A stretch of DNA of 64,000 bases from Propionibacteriaceae bacterium UBA7704 (GTDB lineage: Bacteria > Actinomycetota > Actinomycetes > Propionibacteriales > Propionibacteriaceae): contig DLGC01000020.1 of assembly GCA_002482525.1 (NCBI GenBank), forward strand, positions 112,156 to 176,155, given 5' to 3'. Within the stretch, counting starts at the first letter, position 1, and each line of letters opens with the position of its first letter. A program made the translations under genes and the position numbers. Below, piece by piece: positions 57,538-64,000 of the stretch. The notes under the pieces are model-generated. The model made no database searches. It saw only the letters and a program-made list of their open reading frames with translations, and had not been told where the DNA came from.

Positions 57538-58247
57538 CGCTCCGCCTCCGCTGCGAAATAGCCCTCCAGGAATCCGACGTCAACCGGATAGGTCACCTTC
57601 AGATTCCCGTGTCGACCGCCGACCAGGTGAATCCGATGGCCGCAGCGAGCCATCAAGGTGGCAGAGTCGACCACGTCGACATACTCAGGATCGACCCCGG
57701 CGTAGTGCTCATGGGCGGCCCGCAGCTCCGCCAGACCGAAAGCCTGCGGTGCTTGAGCGATGAAGGATCGACTGCGCTGGAGCAATGCCGTGGCTGACTC
57801 GCCGTCCTCGGACATCACGATCGTCTCCGGCGCCGGGACGCACGTCACGGCGTTGCCATGGCGGGCTGCGTGCGCGATCACCGCTGTGATCAACGTGTGA
57901 TCGATGATGGGGCGCACGGCGTCGTGAACCAGCACGATGGTGTCGTCCTCCCAGTGAGGCGCGGCTGCGTCCAGCGCATGGCGGATCGAATGCTGCGCCA
58001 ACTCCCCGCCCGCAACGATGGCGCGGACCTTGGCGAACCCTGCCTGCGTGACGTACTCGGCCAACCAGTCGATCCACTCCGCGACGCACGCTATGTAGAT
58101 GCCCTCGATCTGCGGGTGATCGGCGAAGACCGCCAGGGTGTGCCCGATGATCGGCCGTCCCGCGACGGTGAGGAACTGCTTGGGCATCTCCCCGACGTCT
58201 GCCCGCCGCCCGACACCGCCGGCGAAGATCACCGCGATCGCTGTCAC
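57534..58247 (-). CDS. IspD/TarI-like cytidylyltransferase
   Basis: A protein of 237 residues. The CTP-binding loop is AVIFAGGVGRRADVGEMPKQFL, followed by LVHDAVRP and QAPQAFGLAEL, and KVTYPVDVGFLEGYFA near the end. Both MEP cytidylyltransferase (IspD) and ribitol-5-phosphate cytidylyltransferase (TarI) share this layout. The location in an operon with a CDP-polyol transferase favours the TarI-type role. GTG 58247 overlaps the TGA of the C39 gene (GTGA), and the stop overlaps the SDR start. The longer reading to 58448 has no support. Confidence 0.88.
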   Translation of the reverse strand: MTAIAVIFAGGVGRRADVGEMPKQFLTVAGRPIIGHTLAVFADHPQIEGIYIACVAEWIDWLAEYVTQAGFAKVRAIVAGGELAQHSIRHALDAAAPHWEDDTIVLVHDAVRPIIDHTLITAVIAHAARHGNAVTCVPAPETIVMSEDGESATALLQRSRSFIAQAPQAFGLAELRAAHEHYAGVDPEYVDVVDSATLMARCGHRIHLVGGRHGNLKVTYPVDVGFLEGYFAAEAER

Positions 58248-59014
58248 TGGCGCACCCCGGCGTCCGCCACCTCCACGACCCAGAGCCGGATCATGGTTTG
58301 CGAGAAGGTGTCGAAGGTGTTGTGTGCCTTGTCCTCGCGCATCGAGTTGGAGTCGGCGATCCACACCTCGTCGCCTTCGGCGCGGTACCACAGCACGTAA
58401 TGGGCCTCGGTGGTCCACAGACCCTTCCCCATCAGCGCGATCACCCAATTGCCCTCACGCACCGCCTGCTGCGCTCGAAGCTTGACCGACCGCGATGATG
58501 CTGGCGGCGACGTACGCAGGTCTTTGGTGTTCAACTGGCGCACCGCAATGCCGTAGCTGGACGCGAAATCAGCGAAGTACGCCGGTTCGGTCTTGCCCGA
58601 TTCCGGGGCGTGGGTGAAGTAGCCGTGCTTGTCGCTCCAGGCTGCGGCCACCCGGGGATCCACGGTCGGGTCAGCCAAGGTCGAGATCACCATCGCCAAT
58701 GCGGCGGGGCCACAGCCCCACCGCCGCACGGTGTCATCAGAGTTGGGACCGTAGCGCTGCTTGGCCCATTTCTTGTCGAACTGGTAGTAGCGCACCGGCG
58801 TCACGGCGGCGGGGAGCGTCGACCCGGTCGTTGCGGGTGTCGCCGCGGAGGGCAGCGGGGATTGCGATGGCTGGGACGGCATGTCCGCAGCACCCTCGTC
58901 AGTCCTCGAGGGCACCGCGAAGGGACCGACCACGATGGCGATCACACCGGCCAGGGCGGCGACGATCAGCGCCGCCAATGCCCAGCGAGGCACGCGCCAT
59001 CCACCCATAGTCAT
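58244..59014 (-). CDS. Membrane-anchored C39-like cysteine peptidase
   Basis: A protein of 256 residues. A single N-terminal helix (ALAALIVAALAGVIAIVVGPF) and a Ser/Pro/Thr linker are followed by a C39_2 peptidase-like domain: YYQFDKKWAKQRYG, WGCGPAALAMVISTL with the catalytic Cys, AHYVLWYRAEGDEVWIADSNS with the His and Asp/Asn. It resembles the peptidase of 51456-52337 over the domain. It is the first gene of the operon that leads to the cytidylyltransferase, so proteolysis or wall remodelling seems linked to polymer assembly. Confidence 0.8.
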   Translation of the reverse strand: MTMGGWRVPRWALAALIVAALAGVIAIVVGPFAVPSRTDEGAADMPSQPSQSPLPSAATPATTGSTLPAAVTPVRYYQFDKKWAKQRYGPNSDDTVRRWGCGPAALAMVISTLADPTVDPRVAAAWSDKHGYFTHAPESGKTEPAYFADFASSYGIAVRQLNTKDLRTSPPASSRSVKLRAQQAVREGNWVIALMGKGLWTTEAHYVLWYRAEGDEVWIADSNSMREDKAHNTFDTFSQTMIRLWVVEVADAGVRQ

Positions 59015-59125
59015 CCATCCAACGCCGTGACGATGCCGCCGCCGCAGTCATCGTTCCCCCGATGGTAGAGGATGCCCCGCGCGAGCGCCCGTAGGGCGCT
59101 GGCCTCCGCGGATCGATGCGCCCGA

Positions 59126-59743
59126 TCAATCCCCAGCGAAATGCAGAGTTCCCTGAAGGTCGACCAATGACCACCCCAGCTGGGGGTCTCCGTCGGCGAT
59201 GATGACGCCGGTGTTGTCGAGGTGTCCGTGGCCGATCTCTTCGGCGAAGCCTCGGATCCGCGCGGCGGCCCACACCCGCAAGGCAGCGCCGTGGCTGACC
59301 GCCAGTGCATGGCGGGCTTGGGCGACGGCGATCTGAGCGATCGCAGCGTCGTAGCGTTCGAAGAACTCAATGGCGTTCTCGCCACCGGGCACTTTGGCCA
59401 GCAGGTCGCCGGTGGACCACTTCATCAGCGTCGACTGATAGGCGCTGACCTCGTCGGTCATCGCGAAAGAGGCCATCTCGTAGTCCCCTGCCGAGATCTC
59501 GCGAAGCCCGTCCAAGACGGTGATCGGTACTCCGACGGTCTCCGCCAGCGGCGCAGCGGTCTGTTGCGTGCGCACCAGGTTGGAGGCGTAGATGGCCTCA
59601 ACCGGAACATCGGCCAGTCGTTCGGCGAGTGTCTTGGCCTGCCAGCGTCCATGGTCGTCGAGGTCGGCCCCGGGCGCAGCGGTGTCGAGCAGCAATTCGG
59701 TGTTGGAGGGTGTCCGCCCGTGGCGCACCAAGATCAAACGCAT
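59126..59743 (-). CDS. Histidine phosphatase family protein
   Basis: A protein of 205 residues with the phosphoglycerate-mutase-like fold. LILVRHGRTPSN holds the phospho-accepting His, YASNLVRTQQTA and LREISAGDYE follow, and AVSHGAALRVWA holds the second His. Substrate is not clear; many such genes in actinomycetes encode phosphatases acting on sugar phosphates. ATG 59743 is chosen because it precedes the conserved motif; the longer reading to 59782 adds an unconserved stretch. Confidence 0.88.
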   Translation of the reverse strand: MRLILVRHGRTPSNTELLLDTAAPGADLDDHGRWQAKTLAERLADVPVEAIYASNLVRTQQTAAPLAETVGVPITVLDGLREISAGDYEMASFAMTDEVSAYQSTLMKWSTGDLLAKVPGGENAIEFFERYDAAIAQIAVAQARHALAVSHGAALRVWAAARIRGFAEEIGHGHLDNTGVIIADGDPQLGWSLVDLQGTLHFAGD

Positions 59744-59914
59744 GCTCCGAGCATAGGACGCAACGAGCCGGGATCGGACCACCGGCCAACCGGCGGTGCC
59801 GGTGTGGTTGATCGGCTCGCTCCTTGACCAATGTTCTTACCCGTATCCGCTGGTGAAGCGGAACTGCTAGCGTCGGTTTCGGATCCAACCGAGCATCTGT
59901 TTGAGGAGACAAAC

Positions 59915-60904
59915 GTGAGCAAGACTCCCGTCAAGGTAGCGGTCACCGGCGCAGCCGGTCAGATCTGCTACAGCCTGCTGTTCCGGATCGCCAGCGGTTC
60001 GCTGCTGGGACCCGACCAACCGGTGGAACTGCGCCTGCTGGAGATCACCCCTGCGCTCAAGGCCCTCGAAGGCGTCGTCATGGAACTCGACGACTGCGCC
60101 TCCCCGCTGCTGAGCAAGATTGAGATCGGCGACGATCCCAACAAGGTTTTCGAGGGTGTGAACCTGGCCATGCTGGTGGGCGCCATGCCCCGCAAGCAAG
60201 GCATGGAGCGTTCTGACCTGCTCAGCGCCAACGGCGCCATCTTCACCGCCCAGGGCAAGGCCCTCAATGCGGTGGCCGCCGACGACATCCGGGTACTGAT
60301 CACCGGCAACCCGGCCAACACCAATGCGCTGATCGCGATGAGCAACGCTCCCGACATCCCCAATGAGCGCTTCAATGCGCTGACTCGGTTGGATCACAAC
60401 CGGGCCATCACCCAGGTCGCCCAGAAGACCGGTGTCGCCGTGGACGCGGTGAAGCACATGACCATTTGGGGCAACCACTCCGCCACCCAGTACCCCGACG
60501 TGTTCCACGCCGAGGTCGAGGGCAAGAATGCCGCGGAGGTCATCAACGACCAGGCCTGGATCGAGAGCACCTTCATCCCGACCGTCGCCAAGCGTGGTGC
60601 TGCCATCATCGAGGCCCGCGGACTGAGCTCGGCCGCCTCGGCGGCCAACGCCACCGTCGAGCACATGCACGACTGGGTGCTCGGCACGCCCGAGGGCGAC
60701 TGGATCTCGGCCGCCGTGCCGTCCGACGGCTCCTACGGAGTGCCCGAGGGCTTGATCTCGTCGTTCCCGGTCACCTACTCCGGTGGCACCTACCAGATCG
60801 TTCAGGGTCTGGAGATCGACGCCTTCTCGCGGGGCAAGATCGATGCCTCGGTGGCCGAACTGGCCGACGAGAAGGCTGCGGTCACCGAACTCGGACTCAT
60901 CTGA
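59915..60904 (+). CDS. mdh: Malate dehydrogenase
   Basis: A protein of 329 residues, the usual length of actinobacterial MDH, which interconverts malate and oxaloacetate with NAD. The nucleotide loop is [19 protein letters not shown], with Cys at the position often occupied by Gly or Ala. Other motifs are [38 protein letters not shown], and [11 protein letters not shown] with the catalytic His. GTG 59915 has GAGGAG six bases before it. A strong hairpin follows the stop. Confidence 0.96.
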   Translation: MSKTPVKVAVTGAAGQICYSLLFRIASGSLLGPDQPVELRLLEITPALKALEGVVMELDDCASPLLSKIEIGDDPNKVFEGVNLAMLVGAMPRKQGMERSDLLSANGAIFTAQGKALNAVAADDIRVLITGNPANTNALIAMSNAPDIPNERFNALTRLDHNRAITQVAQKTGVAVDAVKHMTIWGNHSATQYPDVFHAEVEGKNAAEVINDQAWIESTFIPTVAKRGAAIIEARGLSSAASAANATVEHMHDWVLGTPEGDWISAAVPSDGSYGVPEGLISSFPVTYSGGTYQIVQGLEIDAFSRGKIDASVAELADEKAAVTELGLI

Positions 60905-60930
60905 GCAGTACCCCCAGCAGTCGTCTGAAC

Positions 60931-60963
60931 GAAGGCGCCCCGCGGTGATCCCGGGGCGCCTTC
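60931..60963 (+). terminator. Hairpin terminator after mdh
   Basis: A perfect twelve-base stem, GAAGGCGCCCCG / CGGGGCGCCTTC, with a nine-base loop, 27 bases after the mdh stop codon and 21 bases before the next start. Confidence 0.8.
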
Positions 60964-60984
60964 GCGTTCTGAGAAGATGGGTCC

Positions 60985-61518
60985 ATGCCCACCCACCACC
61001 GGATACTTCAACCTGACGACGCCCCGGCCTTGGCTGCGCTGTTGTCCAGCAATCGCGAGTTCCTGGCGCCGTGGGAGCCGGTTCGCGATGAGTCGTACTT
61101 CACTGTTGCCGGTCAGGAACAGGTCGTGGCCGACCATCTCGCCCACCAGCGCGCCGGCGGCATGTACTGCGCGATCATTCTGGACGACCAGGCCCAGCCG
61201 GTCGGGCGGATCAACCTGAGCATCTTCCGCGGCCCTTTCCAATCAGCGACGATGGGCTACTGGCTCTCCGAGCATGTCGGCGGGCGGGGGTTGGCCACGG
61301 CGGCAGTCGGCGAAGTCGTCGAGGTTGCGTTCGGCGCTCTGGGTCTGCACCGGGTGGAGGCGGGCACGATCCCTGAGAATGAGCGTTCGCAGGCGGTATT
61401 GACCAAGAACGGCTTCACTCGATTCGGCTATGCCCCGGCCTACCTGCACATCGCCGGTCGCTATCGCGATCACGTGCTGTTTCAGAAGCTCGCTCCTGGA
61501 ATCACACCATCGGATTAA
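60985..61518 (+). CDS. RimJ/RimL-like GNAT acetyltransferase
   Basis: A protein of 177 residues. The GNAT motifs are RILQPDDAPALAALLSSNREFLAPWEP at the start (in part, LSSNREFLAPWEP), GYWLSEHVGGRGLATAAVGEVV with the acetyl-CoA loop, and LGLHRVEAGTIPENERSQAVLTKNGF (in part, HRVEAGTIPENERSQ). This pattern fits ribosomal-protein N-terminal acetylases of the RimJ/RimL group. It follows the mdh terminator, so it has its own promoter. Confidence 0.9.
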   Translation: MPTHHRILQPDDAPALAALLSSNREFLAPWEPVRDESYFTVAGQEQVVADHLAHQRAGGMYCAIILDDQAQPVGRINLSIFRGPFQSATMGYWLSEHVGGRGLATAAVGEVVEVAFGALGLHRVEAGTIPENERSQAVLTKNGFTRFGYAPAYLHIAGRYRDHVLFQKLAPGITPSD

Positions 61519-61588
61519 GTTACGGTTCCGTAGCCGTAGCAGCTAGGCTTTTGCGACAGTCCACCGTCTGCCAGAAAGCTGATCGCCC

Positions 61589-63301
61589 ATGACTGGTCGT
61601 CCCGCCACCGATGCGACCCGAGCCGTCCGACACGCTCGCGATTTTCTCCTCGAACACCGCCTCGACTACGCCGGAACCATCGACGGCTTCACCTGGCCGG
61701 AGCTCACCGAGTTCAACTTCGCGTTGGAGTGGTTCGATGTGGTGGCCGGCGAACACCCTGATCGGGCCGCGGTCACCATCGTCTCCCATGACTTGCTGGC
61801 GCAGTCGTGGAGCTACGGTGAGCTCTCCCGTCGATCCGATCAGGTCGCCAACTGGCTGCGACTGCTCGGGCTGACGCGCGGATCGCGGGTCATCGTGATG
61901 CTGAACAACACCATCGATCTGTGGGAGATCGTGCTCGGTATCTACAAGATCGGCGCGGTCGCCATTCCCACCTCCACCCTGCTTTCGGCCACCGACCTGG
62001 CGTACCGGGTCCACCACGGCGAGGCCACTGCGGTCGTGGCACCGACATCGCTGCGGGCACGGTTGGACAGTCTCGATTCCGGCGTGCTGCGCATCGGTGT
62101 CGGCCCCGACACTCCTGCGGGCTGGATCGCCATGGCGGAATCGCACCGGGCCAGTGATCAGTTCGTTCCCGACGGACCGACACCGGCCACCGATCCGAGC
62201 CTGCTGTATTTCACCTCCGGTACCACCTCGCACCCCAAGTTGGTGCAGCACAGCCAGGTGTCCTATCCGGTGGGTCACCTGTCCACCATGTGGTGGCTGG
62301 GGGTTCAACCCGGCGACATTCACCTCAACATCTCCTCACCGGGATGGGGCAAACATGCGTGGAGCAACTTCTTCGCACCCTTCCTGGCGCAGGCCACAGT
62401 GTTCGTCTTCAACTACGAACGGTTCGACGCCGGGACGCTGATGAAGGTCATGGACACCCACCAAGTGACGACCTTCTGCGCGCCTCCCACTGTGTGGCGC
62501 ATGCTGATTCAGGCCGACCTGACGCAACTGTCGCAGCCGCCGCGGGAGTTGCTCGGTGCCGGCGAGCCGTTGAATCCGGAAGTCATCACCACTGTTCGTG
62601 CTGCCTGGGGCGGCACCATCCGCGATGGCTTCGGACAGACCGAAACCACCTGCTGCGTGGGCAACTCCCCGGGCCAGGTCGTCAAGGATGGTTCGATGGG
62701 GCGGCCCATGCCTGGCTACCCGGTGGTGCTGTTGGACCCGGTGACCGGCGACCCCGGCGTCAGTGAGGGCGAGATCTGCCTCGACCTGAGCAAACCGATC
62801 CTGGGTTTGATGACCGGCTACCACAACAACCCGGAGATGACCGCCGAGGTCCGGCGCAACGGCTACTTCCACACCGGCGACATCGCCACACTCGACACCG
62901 ACGGTTACCTCACCTACGTCGGCCGAGCCGACGATGTGTTCAAAGCCTCCGACTACAAGATCTCGCCCTTCGAGCTCGAATCGATCCTGTTGGAACATCC
63001 CTATGTGACCGAGGTGGCGATCGTGCCGAGCCCCGACCCGGTGCGGGCTGCGGTACCCAAGGCTTTCGTCCGTCTGGTCGAACACGCCACCGATCAGCAG
63101 GCGGAGGCGGCGCGCTCCATCTTCGAGCATGCCCGGGCCCGACTCAGCGCCTATCAGCGGGTTCGTATCGTGGAGTTCGTCACCGAGCTACCAAAGACCA
63201 TTTCGGGGAAGATCCGGCGAGTGGAACTGCGCGAACGCGAAGCCGAGCGGGTCGCAACAGACGATCCCCAAGGTCAGTTCATGGAGCGCGACTTCCGCTG
63301 A
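61589..63301 (+). CDS. Acyl-CoA synthetase (AMP-dependent, acetyl/medium-chain type)
   Basis: A protein of 570 residues of the ANL superfamily. The P-loop-like A3 motif reads YFTSGTTSHPKLV (usual form SGTTGxPK). Further motifs are DGFGQTETT, GYFHTGDIATLDTDGYLTYVGRADDVFKASDYKISPFELES (in part, HTGDIA and GRADDVFKASDYKISP), and PKTISGKIRRVEL with the catalytic Lys. The N-terminus (FNFALEWFDVVAGEHPDR) is like ACSM/acetyl-CoA synthetase families. It activates a short- or medium-chain acid as acyl-CoA; propionate is possible given the rest of the genome. Confidence 0.88.
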   Translation: MTGRPATDATRAVRHARDFLLEHRLDYAGTIDGFTWPELTEFNFALEWFDVVAGEHPDRAAVTIVSHDLLAQSWSYGELSRRSDQVANWLRLLGLTRGSRVIVMLNNTIDLWEIVLGIYKIGAVAIPTSTLLSATDLAYRVHHGEATAVVAPTSLRARLDSLDSGVLRIGVGPDTPAGWIAMAESHRASDQFVPDGPTPATDPSLLYFTSGTTSHPKLVQHSQVSYPVGHLSTMWWLGVQPGDIHLNISSPGWGKHAWSNFFAPFLAQATVFVFNYERFDAGTLMKVMDTHQVTTFCAPPTVWRMLIQADLTQLSQPPRELLGAGEPLNPEVITTVRAAWGGTIRDGFGQTETTCCVGNSPGQVVKDGSMGRPMPGYPVVLLDPVTGDPGVSEGEICLDLSKPILGLMTGYHNNPEMTAEVRRNGYFHTGDIATLDTDGYLTYVGRADDVFKASDYKISPFELESILLEHPYVTEVAIVPSPDPVRAAVPKAFVRLVEHATDQQAEAARSIFEHARARLSAYQRVRIVEFVTELPKTISGKIRRVELREREAERVATDDPQGQFMERDFR

Positions 63302-63337
63302 CCGGGCTCAGTGCCCCGGCCAGCGGGAAACCGCAGA

Positions 63338-64000
63338 TCAGACTCCGGTCACGAACTCGTAGCCGGCCTCCGCCGCGATCGTGCGGACTTGTTCGCGCCA
63401 CTGCTCGTAGGAGAAGTCGAAGGTGTAGGCCTTGGCGAAATGGGTGATCTGCTCGGCAATGTCATCGGCCAAGCCCTCGCCGCCGGTGCTGCTGTAGGTG
63501 CCACCGGAAAAGCCGAAGCCTGAACTTTCGCCGGGATCGCCGCTGGTGAATCCGCCGCCGGTCTCCTTCAGCGAGTCGGAGTAGCGCACCTGCCACGCGG
63601 CGTCATCGACGATGATCGTGGCGCGGTACTCCAGCTTCTGCCGTGCCAGCACCGAAGTCCGTTCGGCCAGGACTCGAGTAATGGTGGCCTTGTCGCCGGA
63701 GTCTTCCCAGGTGAACTGCCAGCTTTCGGCCAAGGCTCGCAACCGCCCTTGGATGTTTGAGTGGGGCGACACGGCTTCAGCTTGACCGACCGTCGGCTCC
63801 AACCACGAGTCAGCGGACGCGGCTTGTGCCATCGGTTCCCACTGGGACCCGTTCCAGCGGTAGCCGTTCTGCACCTCACCGACCTGCGGCGCCTGCGCGA
63901 CGGGCACCCACTGCTGACCATCCCAACGATGACCATTCACAACCTGACCAACCTGATACTGCTGCGGCTGAGCAGCCTGCGCGACCGGCACCCACTGCTG
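63338..64000 (-). CDS. Repeat-containing protein, C-terminal part, cut by window edge
   Basis: An open frame of at least 221 codons that runs off the right edge, so the start lies outside. The visible N-terminal part has about three copies of a 22-26 residue module built as VG-x-V-x-NG-x-RW-[DN]-G-x-QW-x-P-[VM]-AQA, similar to the short Trp modules of DUF2510 proteins. The C-terminal 150 residues form a separate domain (LRALAESWQFTWEDSGDKATITRV; AKAYTFDFSYEQW) that I do not recognise. No membrane segment is visible in this part. Confidence 0.7.
   Translation of the reverse strand, partial: QQWVPVAQAAQPQQYQVGQVVNGHRWDGQQWVPVAQAPQVGEVQNGYRWNGSQWEPMAQAASADSWLEPTVGQAEAVSPHSNIQGRLRALAESWQFTWEDSGDKATITRVLAERTSVLARQKLEYRATIIVDDAAWQVRYSDSLKETGGGFTSGDPGESSGFGFSGGTYSSTGGEGLADDIAEQITHFAKAYTFDFSYEQWREQVRTIAAEAGYEFVTGV

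Overview
The window is high-G+C DNA from an actinomycete. The gene content fits the Propionibacteriales best: a propionyl-CoA/acyl-CoA carboxylase (beta, epsilon and biotinylated alpha subunits), methylmalonyl-CoA mutase (mutA-mutB-meaB), decaprenyl-phosphate phosphoribosyltransferase, LCP and teichoic-acid genes, and a glycyl-radical enzyme with its activase that points to a life partly without oxygen. The species cannot be named from the sequence alone. The first third resembles, in content and rough order, the mycobacterial stretch manB - LCP - purE - GtrA - PH protein - birA - accD5 - accE5 - maf - accA3 - lpdA - deoD - pmmB - add - cdd (recalled knowledge, not a search).

Layout. 0-5 kb: start of manC, a Tat lipoprotein serine hydrolase, an LCP ligase, purE, a peptidase-E relative lacking its nucleophile, GtrA and a PH-domain protein. 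5-15 kb: birA divergent from the carboxylase beta/epsilon genes, maf, a GH13 enzyme facing a TetR regulator across two matching operators, a DPPR synthase, LysE, CorA, and the biotin carboxylase subunit. 15-22 kb: a secreted coiled-coil protein, an LpdA-type flavoprotein, purine nucleoside phosphorylase, a phosphohexomutase and a PiT phosphate transporter. 22.4-26.8 kb: a compact four-gene operon for a nonulosonic acid polymer (NeuB-like synthase, a CMP-transferase fused to a HAD phosphatase, two glycosyltransferases); the fused phosphatase and the absence of a UDP-GlcNAc epimerase suggest a Kdn-type (teichulosonic acid) route.

26.9-33.5 kb is a nucleoside uptake and salvage operon (BMP lipoprotein, ABC ATPase, two permeases, cytidine deaminase that seems to start at ATT, adenosine deaminase). 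33.7-36.1 kb holds the YjjI/YjjW glycyl-radical pair. 36.1-39.1 kb is an accessory stretch: a DUF222/HNH gene behind a LexA-like box, a decayed fragment of a second such gene, and a TIR-domain gene with lower G+C and rare codons. 39.1-44.3 kb is the methylmalonyl-CoA mutase operon, followed by an aminoglycoside-phosphotransferase-like gene and a CorC/HlyC-type membrane protein.

47-59 kb is a second envelope locus: two CDP-glycerol-glycerophosphotransferase-like enzymes, a family 2 glycosyltransferase, an IspD/TarI-like cytidylyltransferase, an extended SDR, two C39-like peptidases, a VanX-like M15 peptidase, and a membrane acyltransferase fused to an M15 domain that has lost its zinc ligands. 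59-64 kb: histidine phosphatase, malate dehydrogenase, GNAT acetyltransferase, acyl-CoA synthetase, and the C-terminal part of a repeat protein cut by the window edge. I saw no rRNA, tRNA, CRISPR array or intact insertion sequence.
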